From Arachnopeziza araneosa (lineage: Eukaryota > Ascomycota > Leotiomycetes > Helotiales > Arachnopezizaceae): a DNA stretch of 33,209 bases. This document shows, piece by piece, positions 1 through 8,952 of the stretch (within the stretch, counting starts at the first letter, position 1; every line of letters begins with the position of its first letter). The notes under the pieces were generated by a model. It was not told the DNA's origin, made no database searches, and was given only the letters and a program-made list of their open reading frames with translations. Where the stretch lies: positions 1 to 33,209 of the forward strand of contig QYAI01000223.1 of assembly GCA_003988855.1 (NCBI GenBank). Reading direction: 5' to 3'. A program made the translations under genes and the position numbers.

Positions 1-13
1 CTGTTCCGCCCGA

Positions 14-36
14 GGGGGGGGGGGGGGGGGGGGGGG
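14..36. repeat. Poly-G tract (23 G)
   Basis: An uninterrupted run of 23 G residues lies near the window edge, followed by GC-rich sequence. It could form a G-quadruplex. Its true length may be uncertain because long homopolymers are often mis-sized by sequencing. Confidence 0.9.
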
Positions 37-632
37 CCGCGCTCCAGAGGGCAAGACGGGCGTGTTGGGAGGGTTGATTGGTGAGCGTCCGTCGTGGTCT
101 GAGCTCGGTGCCTTCTGGAGTAGGCGTGGTGACTGGTTGGTTAGGGGAGGTGGTGGTCTTGGACCTTTTTAGTCGACGAGAAAAGGGCACAGGAGGGCTT
201 CTCCTGAAATCCGAGGGTTTGGAGGCGAGGGGAGCGCGTTGGTTGTTGTGGTGGTGGTGGTGGGCTGCGATGGGAGAAAGCTCGGATGGGAGTGGGGGGG
301 GAGGGGGGAGAAGGGAGGTGAGCACTGAGCATGAACGAGGCGTGCGCAATCTGCGGCTGGCGACGGGAAAATCGGTACTTGTTCGCAGCTGCTGCTGTGG
401 TTATCTGGATTTGCATCCGTCTGATGAGAGCAGCATGAGTCAACTGGTTGCGAGGCGACAACCCCCTTTTCCGTGCGTCGGTTTGCCTGCTCTGGCTTTG
501 GCGCGTCTGGAGATGTGGTGTGGTGTTGACAGTCTACTGTACGCTTTCTTTCAGCTGAGGAGAGAACCGTCTTGTCTCAAGCGAATCTCTCTGCTCTCGG
601 GGTTGCGAAATGAGCAGTGGCGAATGCTGATA

Positions 633-656
633 GTGATGGTGATGGTGATGGTGATG
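633..656. repeat. GTGATG hexanucleotide repeat, 4 copies
   Basis: Four perfect tandem copies of GTGATG are present. The degenerate flank (tgatagtgatg) suggests slippage expansion. Confidence 0.9.
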
Positions 657-780
657 CCGTCTACTGACATCTGGACTTGTATGGTCCTCAGTGGATGAGA
701 GGAGCGCAGATGTTGTTCCTCGGCGCCAACGTCTCGACAGGTGCCAGCCTTTAAGCGCGGCCGGGGAGGGAGGAGAGTGT

Positions 781-955
781 AGGTGGGAGGGAAAGTGGGA
801 GGGAAAGTGGGAGGGAGGTCAAGTGGGAGGGAGGTCAAGTGGGAGGGAGGTCAAGTGGGAGTGAGATGAGAGGCTAGGTGGGAATGTAGGTGAGTGAGAG
901 GTAAGGTGGGATTGTAGGTGAGAGGTAAGGTGGGATTGTAGGTGGGAGGTAAGGG
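781..955. repeat. G-rich minisatellite block
   Basis: Three perfect copies of the 16-bp unit AAGTGGGAGGGAGGTC lie at 805-852. They are preceded by shorter units built on AAGTGGGAGGGA and followed at about 880-950 by a looser 24-bp repeat that includes GGTGGGATTGTAGGTG. The strand is purine-rich, with frequent GGG runs that could support a G-quadruplex or triplex. No coding function is visible. Confidence 0.85.
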
Positions 956-1092
956 TATGAAGTGAAGATGAGAGTTGAGGTGTGAGTTGAGATGTGAGGC
1001 TACAGGGGATGGTCGTAGAAAGAGAGTCCCCAGAGAGACTTGACATCAGAGGACAACATCCACCACCTCTCCTGGGCATGCATACATGCATG

Positions 1093-1154
1093 CATTCATT
1101 CATTCATTCATTCATTCATTCATCCATCCATCCATCCATTCATCCATTCATTCA
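1093..1154. repeat. ATTC/ATCC tetranucleotide microsatellite
   Basis: A tetranucleotide tract of CATT units grades into CATC units, preceded by a CATGCATACATGCATGCA segment. It is a compound microsatellite. Open frames through it encode only Ile/His/Ser/Phe repeats and are not genes. Confidence 0.92.
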
Positions 1155-1190
1155 CACAGCCTCTCCATTTTTTGTTGCAATTCGCAATTC

Positions 1191-1213
1191 GACGTCGCTT
1201 GCGAAGCGACGTC
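1191..1213. repeat. Perfect 10-bp inverted repeat with 3-nt loop
   Basis: The arm GACGTCGCTT at 1191-1200 is separated by GCG from its exact reverse complement AAGCGACGTC at 1204-1213. Each arm carries a GACGTC core, the centre of a CRE/bZIP-type site. A short direct repeat (GCAATTC twice) lies just before it at 1177-1190. Whether it acts as a DNA-binding site or as an RNA hairpin is unknown. Confidence 0.85.
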
Positions 1214-1632
1214 TGGTCGAGAGCGATTCTGGCTCGCTTGGAGGCAATGAGATGTTGGTGGAAAGTTGCATGATGGAGCAGCAGTCCGCCGACCACTCGC
1301 TCAGCCGAGGGGTGCAGCAGCAGGATGAAGACTTCCGCATCTTCCTCACCACTCACCCAGCACCACATCGTGCACTGCTCCTCGTCCTCCAGAGTTGGCG
1401 AGCTCGGCTGCGAACCGATGCGAATTGCAACAGAAATGGGCCCCGTCGGTGGGGAGGCGCCACATCTAGAGCTAGAAGCGCATGCACCGCGGCCAAAAGC
1501 TTTCAGAGACAGCAGTGAGCCAGAGGAACGGCCCGCCCAGTGCAGTATTGCAGTAGTGCAGTAGTGCAGTCAGTGTCTACGTCGAGCCAAGCAGATGGGT
1601 CCAGTTTCTGTCAGAGATGGAACATTGAGAAG

Positions 1633-1636
<4 letters not shown>

Positions 1637-1694
<58 letters not shown>
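1637..1694. repeat. TC dinucleotide microsatellite, about 29 copies
   Basis: A 58-base uninterrupted TC run is followed by a pyrimidine-rich tail. Translation gives Ser/Leu repeats on + and Arg/Glu repeats on -, which are artefacts. Confidence 0.95.
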
Positions 1695-1696
<2 letters not shown>

Positions 1697-1872
1697 CATC
1701 TCCCTCTCATGTCTCTCGAGGAGTCTGTCAATTCTGCTATCATTTCGTTGTTGCATATATGACCGGCGGGAGGGTAGCAGTCGCTTACACGCCTCTCCAA
1801 TACTACCTGCAGTACAATTGCTGGCGGGAAGAAGCAATATGGAAACTTGACAGAAGGCTTCTAGCCTCATCT

Positions 1873-1914
1873 CTCTTTTCTTTTCTTTCTTTCCTTCTTT
1901 CTTTCTTTCTTTCC
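1873..1914. repeat. TTTC/TTCC pyrimidine tract
   Basis: An imperfect tetranucleotide tract of TTTC units with C-rich interruptions, all pyrimidine on the + strand apart from its edges. Confidence 0.85.
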
Positions 1915-2535
1915 CGCGTATCGAACGATTAATCTACTACCATCTTTACAGATGTGATGATCACAGTACAGTCACAGTCAAACCCACCCTAGCCGGATGC
2001 ATGTTCCTCGAGCGTAGTATCAGCACCTTGTACCTCTCCACTTCATGATGGGAGATGGCATATCTCCCAAGATCACGTGCATCGCACCTGACATCCTCTT
2101 CCCAGGCGTGTCCTCGAGAGATGCGGCTTACAGACCCATCGGTATGCGATCCTCACCTCTCGCCAGGAAAAAGGGGGCCAACTTTCATAAGACCCGCCTC
2201 GTCATTCACCAGAGTTCCCATGTCATCTTAACCTCATTTCCCTGGTGCCAATCATGGGGACAAGACATTCCCTCGCTTGTCACTTGCCAAACCGGATTTT
2301 CAGCCCCGAGTCATTCATAGAACCTAGCGACACATCATGGCGCTGGAGCACAATCCGCAACGTTGGTCTTCTGGAAGGCAGCCTTTCCAAGATCAAATGC
2401 CTGGCAGACGGGATATGATCCCAAAATGACCCAGTCAAGTGATTTCCCGACCTAGGCCTTCATGGGACAGGGTCATTTTAGGACACCGCAATTCATCTCT
2501 GATGGTTATGCTCCTTCCGTTGGCGAAGAATGTTG

Positions 2536-2605
2536 TATTTAACCTTCATCGCCTGTTGATTCCGTCCAATCTTCTTTCGACTTTCTTCTCTCTCTTTCAT
2601 TTCCT
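2536..2605 (+). promoter_or_regulatory. Putative core promoter and leader of the beta-glucosidase gene
   Basis: A TATA-like TATTTAA at 2536-2542 lies about 140 bp before the start codon. It is followed by a pyrimidine-rich stretch at about 2572-2605, typical of filamentous fungal transcription start regions. A match to the CreA consensus SYGGRG (CTGGAG) lies upstream at 2343-2348. A single match is weak evidence, although carbon repression is common for this family. Confidence 0.4.
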
Positions 2606-2680
2606 AGGTCGGATGTATTGCTGAAGTTGTCAAGCCCAGTCGGCATCACTCCAGTCTGTTGCTGTCTTGAACGCTGCAAG

Positions 2681-5477
2681 ATGGCAGCCTTAATGTACAT
2701 CTCGGTGTTCCTGGCTTTGGTATCGCTGAGCCTCGGAAGCTCTCCGCGAAATGATTTCACAGCAGATATTCGTCAGTCAAGCCCTGCCGACAAACGAGAT
2801 TCTGTACCCGCTGGATATGTCGCGGCACCTTACTATCCCACTCCGCCTGGAGGTTGGGTATCAAACTGGACTGCTGCGTATGCCAAAGCCCAAAAGGTAG
2901 TCGCGCAAATGACCTTGGCTGAAAAGGTCAATCTCACAACCGGAGCTGGAGAATTGATGGGACGCTGCGTAGGCAATACCGGATCCGCGTTACGGTTTGG
3001 CATACCGAATCTATGTTTACAAGATTCAGCACTCGGGGTGGCTGATACGGATAACGTGACCGCATTTCCTGCCGGAATCACTGTTGGAGCTACGTTCAAT
3101 AAAGATTTGATGTACGCTCGAGGTCTTGCCTTGGGAGCAGAGGCACGTGGCAAGGGAGTCAACATCCAATTAGGACCGACCATAGGACCTCTGGGACGGA
3201 AACCACGAGGTGGAAGAGGATGGGAAGGATTTGGTACTGATCCGGTTCTACAAGCCGTGGGTGGTTCTCAGACGATCAAAGGCATTCAAGCGAATGGTGT
3301 GATAGCCACCGCGAAGCATTTTATCGGTAACGAACAAGAGATGTACAGAATGGATATCATTCCGCATGGTCTAATGAAGGCCATCAGCAGCAACATTGAT
3401 GATCGAACCCTTCATGAACTCTATTCCTGGCCCTTTGCTGAAGCAATCAGGGCAGGTGTTGGAGCCGTCATGACGAGCTACAATGACGTGAATGGCAGTG
3501 CTTCTTCCCAGAACAGTAAAATGATCAATGGGCTCCTTAAGGATGAGTTTGGGTTCCAAGGAATAGTAATATGTCAATCCAATATCGTTTTCCGAGTTTC
3601 TAACACTTTCAGGTTATGACTGATTGGCTTGCCCAAATCGGCGGTGTCAGCTCTGCGCTTTCAGGTCTTGACATGGCCATGCCGTAAGTGAGGCTTATCA
3701 AAAATCAAGCATTACTTACATTATCCAGCGGCGATGGAGCTATTCCATTTCTTGGCGAAGCCTACTGGGCCTATGAACTGTCAACCGCTATCTTAAATGG
3801 AACCGTCCCACTCACCCGTCTCAATGATATGGTAACAAGAATTGTTGCTACGTGGTACCAGCTCGGACAAGATCAAGACTACCCACCGCCTAATTTCTCA
3901 GCAAACACTGCAGATCCGACTGGACTTTGCTACCCAGCCGCTCTTATCTCTCCGACTTGCGTCACGAATGAATATGTTAATGTTCAAGCAGACCACGCAA
4001 CTATTGCTCGAAATGTTTCAAGAGAAGGGATCACCTTACTAAAGAATACTAACAAAACTCTACCCCTATCGACCAGCGCACATCTCAAAGTCTTTGGATC
4101 AGATGCGCAGAATAACCCAAGTGGACCAAATGATTGCAATGAGCGCTCATGTGATGTGGGAGTTCTTGGAATGGGTTGGGGATCTGGGACAGCCAACTAC
4201 CCTTATTTGGATGCTCCAATCGACGCCATCAAACGCAAAGCTGCGAATGTAACCTACCATTCAAGTGATACTTTTCCGTCGGTGACAGCTTCACCGGGAG
4301 ACATTGCTGTGGTAAGTTGCTCTCAATCTTGTTCAGGATTTTGACTCATTGAATCTTTTAGGTATTTATCAACAGCGATTCTGGAGAGAACCAAGATACC
4401 GTTGAAGGCAATCATGGTGATCGAGATGCATCCGGACTCTATGCGTGGCATAACGGTGATGCTCTTGTGGAAGCAGCGGCCGCAAAATTCTCGACAGTGA
4501 TTGTTGTCGTTCACACGGTTGGACCTATTCTTGTCGAGAATTGGATCAATCTTCCCTCGGTAAAAGGAGTCTTGTTTGCTCACCTACCTGGTCAAGAAGC
4601 AGGAGACTCCTTGACAGACATCCTGTTCGGGGACTACTCGCCTAGCGGACATCTCCCCTACTCGATTCCAAAAGCAGAATCCGACTATCCATCATCGACT
4701 CAGCTTGTCGGATTCGAATTCTTCCAGGTTCAAGACACCTTTTCCGAAGGCCTCTACATCGACTACCGCTACCTGAACAAACACTCAATCACACCCCGTT
4801 TCCCCTTCGGATACGGCCTCTCCTACACAACCTTCAACATCTCCTCCCCAACCCTCACAGCCATCACGCCACTGACCTCACTCCCACCCGCCCGCTCTCC
4901 CAAAGGCTCAACACCAGCCTACAGCACCGCCATCCCCCCGGCTTCTGAGGTCGCCTGGCCCGCTGGCTTCAACAAAATCCAACGCTACCTCTACCCGTAT
5001 CTCGATTCTCCTTCCAGCATCACCAACTCCACCCCCTCCACCTACCCAACCGGCTACAGAACCACACCCCAACCCGACCCCGCGGCCGGCGGCTCCCAAG
5101 GCGGAAATCCAGCCCTCTGGGACGTGATGTACACCCTCTCAGTCACAATAACCAACACGGGCTCCGCGGCCGGAAAATCCGTCGCCATGCTCTTCGTGCA
5201 ACACCCATCCGACTCAGCATGGGACACGCCCACCATCCAACTCCGCGACTTCGGCAAGACGGAAGAACTAGCACCGGGCGCGAGCGCCGTCCTCGCGTTG
5301 CAGCTGACCAGGAAGGATCTCAGCGTCTGGGACGTGGTACGCCAGAATTGGATCGTGCCCGTGAGCCAGACGCAGCCGTTTACCTTCTGGGTCGGGGACA
5401 GCAGCGGGGATCTGACAGTGGCGTGCGACAGCCTGGGTGGCGCTTGCGCCGGTGGGAGGACGCCGCCTGTTGTGTAA
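2681..5477 (+). CDS. Secreted GH3 beta-glucosidase
   Basis: Glycoside hydrolase family 3 enzymes release glucose from the non-reducing end of cellobiose and other beta-glucosides outside the cell. Exons are 2681-3565, 3613-3683, 3729-4311 and 4362-5477, giving 884 residues. The chosen ATG opens a signal peptide (hydrophobic residues 4-19). The order is N-terminal GH3 barrel, C-terminal GH3 sandwich, a Pro/Ser-rich linker (about 675-765) and a fibronectin III-like domain (about 766-870). Visible active-site motifs include LQD (Asp115), GGRGWEGF (Arg179), AKHF (Lys212-His213), Met264/Tyr267, MTDW (nucleophile Asp299) and DSGE (likely acid/base Glu522). The residue usually Arg in the LQDxPLGVR motif is Ala121. 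Third codon positions become markedly C/G-rich in the second half of exon 4. The family is certain; substrate preference is not. Confidence 0.95.
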
Positions 5478-5780
5478 GCAAGAGGGGAGGAGGGATAGTC
5501 TAGTTATAAATCCACGACAGAAAAGACTCATTAGTCTGAGAGAGAATCCAACATAGTAATAGTCTAGCTTAGAAATACCTTTTTCAACTATGAGTGCCTG
5601 TGCAAGTACGCTCCAAGAAAAGCCGTGTTCAATCATGTAGACCTTGTATTGTATTGCGTACATATCTACCGCCCTTGCTTAGTTACTGTCGACCCAGAAT
5701 CACGTCCCATCCTACCAACTCCAATCAAAATGCAGGCACCGCGTGTATATCCGCGTGTATTAATTGCAGTAACCGGCTAA
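5478..5780. other. Intergenic space between convergent genes
   Basis: These 303 bp separate the stop codons of the beta-glucosidase (+) and the DUF3074 gene (-), so they hold both 3' ends. The only structure seen is a 10-mer CCGCGTGTAT repeated at 5739-5748 and 5751-5760. No canonical AATAAA was found on either strand. Confidence 0.6.
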
Positions 5781-8045
5781 CTAGCTCGACTTCCCAACCG
5801 TGCTCCCTTCCTTCTTCGCACTATCACCACTCCCACTCCCCGTACTTCTAAAACTTGGCGTCCTCCCCAGAGCGGCGAGGGTAACCCCGGCACCCTTCAG
5901 ACTACTCGCCCTGGCCCTCCCCTTGACTCCCCGATCCTTCTCCGCTCTGATGTCCTTTAGTACCTCCTCCCCCGCCGGACCCAGCTTACCTACTCTCGCA
6001 GCTAGCGCCGTGTTCTCCGCCTGGAGATCACCTACTTGACCTTTTAGTATGTCCCTTTCCTTTTTAAGCATGCTGTTTTCGAGTTTTATCGATTCGAGCT
6101 CGTTGAGTAACTTCGTCCTCTCATCTTTCTCTGCTGCTTTCCGCCTTCGAGCTTCCGCTTTCTCGGCTTCTTTTTGTTTCTTGCTCTCTAATTTCTCAAC
6201 CTCCTTCTTGTATTTCTCTTCTTGTTTCTTGACTTCCCGCTCGTGGCGCTCTTCAGCCTTGCGGATAGCTTCTTCTTCTTTCGCCGAATCCTCGGACTTT
6301 TTGGAGATTTCTCGCTCTCGTGCTTTGGTGAGCCTTTCTTCTAGTTTGCGCTTCTTTTCTTCAAGCTTAACGAGCTCTTTGTCTTGAGCCGCTGCTACAG
6401 TGTCTGAGGAGTAAGAGGGATTTTCAGACGGGTATTTTTCAAGGGCGGAGGCCCAGCTCCCAGTTGTTGTGGCGCTTGAGACGGACGAGACGGAGTTTCG
6501 TCGAGAGCTTGTTGAGCCATTTACAGGCGGCGAGGACTCATGCGTTGGGAAGTGCTCGCTGATGATGGCTGGCGTATGTGCTGCAATGTAACCACTTGCA
6601 ATAGTAGCTGCGCCAGTTACCATGCCATACAATCCGCCATTCTCTACACTGGGGTTTGGGACCTCGGATGTTGGAGTCTCCGCCTCTTCTATACCGGCCA
6701 GATGACCATTTGTTTGGTAGTTGTGGAGATCTTTTTCGTGATTGTGATGATGTGAGCGTATGGAAGCTTTCTCGTCCTTGTCGTCTCCCGTTAAAGTCTC
6801 GTCATCACTATCAAAATCTTCCATGTCTTTGGCGCAAGCCCAATTCAAGAATTTACTAGCATCTGCTACAATGCCACCGGGAGTTCCTCGTTCGATCATG
6901 AATCGAGGCACGCTTCCTCCGGGGTCACTTCTGGTAATCATGATCCATTCAATCGGGTTGCTCTCACTATCCTCGTCACGTGGGACGTCCATTTCTTCTC
7001 CCTTTGCTTCTAAACCCCGAGAGTGGTCAAACGATATTGTTTTGCCTCGCGATCGACCGGTCTCACTATGTTCAAGAGAGTCTAGCGACGGTGTTTTCTC
7101 TCCATTCGTAGAACCACTTTCAGCTCTCCTCGCACTGCGTAAGACTGCCTCTCTTCCTAACTCAGACACAGACCTATTTCTTGTCCGCCCTTCAGAATGG
7201 AGATTTGTTGTCGAGGCAGATTTCCTGAAATCATTGTGCCGTGGAATCTCTCTGATAAATTCAACAGATTCGTATTGTCCACGTATATATCCATCTCTCG
7301 GCGGCGTATCTGGGTGTATGCACGGTCTTGAAACGACCATGAAATGTCGTGGGATCGGTTGTTCTCCTCCTGACTGGTCTTTAAGTGCTTGATCTGATGT
7401 GAGGAACATGGTAACAAAATCCCGGGGGGTGGTCGGTCCCGGGAACTGGGCAGATAGAAGGTACACTAGCAACAGTTAGCACAAGACCTTTGCTGAGGTT
7501 AAGGACTGACCCTCCAATTTGCCCACCCCGTCAACCATTTTGTACTCCACCCTTCTCTCTCCACCAATTCCTCGAATATTGCCCTCTCCAGGACCTCCCT
7601 GCACCTTCATTGTTTCCGGAAATTCTCTTTCAAGCCCCTTTTTCCATTTCGTGAAGCCCAATCCCTCGTGGACGCTCCTTCTCGCGAACCAGGCTCCCTT
7701 CCCATCTTTACCTCCAAGCTTATAAACGCTCATCCCCAGTGGGTTTTCCTTCGGGCCCATCTTGATCTGCTTCCATTCTTTCTGCAGTACCTCAACGGTC
7801 GCAGGTGGTGGGTCAGATCGTGCAGACGAGATGGAAATTTCAGAAGCTGAAGATGCAGTTGAGCTGGCGCGTGAGCGGGCAGGAGAGGAGTTAAGGTCTT
7901 CGGATGGCGCGGGTATAGGCACGGAGTCAACAATTAGGTGCCCAGCTGAGAATGCCTCTGCGAGAAAGGAATTGAGGTTATCTAGAGGGGTATCATTGTA
8001 GTCCAAAGGGCCGAGCGACTTGAGCGCATCGTGAAGGGAAGACAT
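5781..8045 (-). CDS. DUF3074 START-like protein with long coiled coil
   Basis: The model is 8045-7511 joined to 7465-5781 (45-bp intron with a GCTAAC branch site), 739 residues. The DUF3074 family is fungal and related to START lipid-binding folds; its function is largely unknown. The domain runs from about residue 80 to 391. Diagnostic pieces are GAWFARRSVHEG, a strand reading HFMVVSRPC, NPIEWIMITRSDPGG and a final helix segment PRFMIERGTPGGIVADASKF. A polar Ser-rich insert of about 90 residues interrupts the domain (about 256-345). A short Gly/Ala hydrophobic patch (about 456-478) is followed by a highly charged coiled coil (about 537-674). There is no signal peptide. I infer a cytosolic lipid- or membrane-associated scaffold; the ligand cannot be told from sequence. 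Confidence 0.88.
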
Positions 8046-8952
8046 GATGGTGACGTCTCTAATTCAGCCCGCACTCGAAGCTAATAGAAGCGTCTGTCAA
8101 AGTCGAAAGGCGAGGAAAGGCGCTGAAATGGGCTTAAACCCCCGAGTTGTTGGTCACTATTTGTCAACAAGGAAACTGAGGGAAGTGGATTCTGTCGTAT
8201 CGGATTCGGCACAGACGGTGTGGTCTGGAATATTCGGAGGTTCGAAGAAGGAGAGGACATTGAAGCATCATGACAATTGAGAAGCTTCTAAAGGACGGGA
8301 GCAAAGCAAGGCAGAGGCTTCAGTGTGAGGCGCATCTAGAGCTATTTGAGAGCGACATCATCATTGCGCTCTGTGGCTCCTCGAGAGCTTCACTCTACTG
8401 TAACCGGTCGCTGGGGTGGGGACTTCCGATGACGTATTTCGTGGCACAGAGAAAAGCGACAACGACAACGACAACAACTACAACTCCAACTCAGCTGCCG
8501 TGTTGGTCTGAAGCAAGCACCAGCGACTTCAAGCTGCTACCCACAATGATAAGAGCTGAGAAAAGCATACACTGATTGAATTTATTGTTCTTCCCTCTCA
8601 TCCGCGGCTCAGTGGCCGGCACTTAGTGTGAGGTTCTATACCTTCTGACCGTTGTCCTGAATCAGCTGGAGGACATGTGCATTATTACCGAAACACTGCA
8701 ACTAGCATGTTCTGGGGCTTTTATTTTTAGCTGTTCCTTTAATTTTACGTTGAGCTCTCTGTGAATCCAAGTACAGCTCCTTTTTCATCCTTTCGCTTCA
8801 CGAGTTTGTCACTCTTGTATTCTGGTAATCAATGCTTGCTGATTATAAATCATTTAACCTCTGGGGCGTATGTTTATATCTCCAGCCACGAAGCTATCTT
8901 AAGTTAAGAGAACTACACTCGACAATCAGTAATCCTTCTGTTTATAAACGCC
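8046..8952. other. Divergent intergenic region (907 bp)
   Basis: Shared upstream region of the DUF3074 gene (-) and the zinc-less regulator gene (+). Short open frames here show no family motifs. An imperfect CAA/GAC-rich tract lies at about 8457-8495. TATAAAT at 8844-8850 is about 105 bp before the regulator's ATG and is a reasonable TATA box for it. Confidence 0.5.
8844..8850 (+). promoter_or_regulatory. Putative TATA box of the zinc-less regulator gene
   Basis: TATAAAT lies about 105 bp before the ATG at 8953, a plausible spacing. A second TATAAA at 8943-8948 is too close to the ATG to act as a TATA box. Confidence 0.4.

Larger units (their letters stand above)
1..2680. other. Repeat-rich stretch with no supported gene
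   Basis: No open frame here has recognisable family motifs. The frames are short, overlap on both strands, and several are simply translations of microsatellites. The left half is G-rich on the + strand and carries at least six separate simple repeats. The right part, from about 1930, is of ordinary composition and presumably contains the upstream control region of the beta-glucosidase gene. A missed small or non-coding gene cannot be excluded. Confidence 0.6.

Noticed and set aside
78..698. 206-codon open frame on +
   Set aside because: Composition follows the local G-rich and GTGATG repeats, with Trp and Gly runs; there is no domain motif and an opposite-strand frame overlaps it.
1540..1932. 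Open frames with Ser-Leu or Arg-Glu repeats
   Set aside because: They are translations of the TC microsatellite on the two strands.
2681..5477. Beta-glucosidase as a pseudogene because no single frame spans it
   Set aside because: The three breaks coincide with good introns of 45-50 bp (GTAATA..CAG, GTAAGT..CAG, GTAAGT..TAG) that restore GH3 motifs exactly in frame.
5219..5663. Open frames overlapping the beta-glucosidase 3' end on both strands
   Set aside because: Shadows of the GC-rich coding exon; the exon 4 frame carries the FN3-like domain.
6049..7392. Ser/Phe-rich + strand frames opposite the DUF3074 gene
   Set aside because: Antisense of the coiled-coil and polar regions; the minus-strand frame has the DUF3074 motifs.
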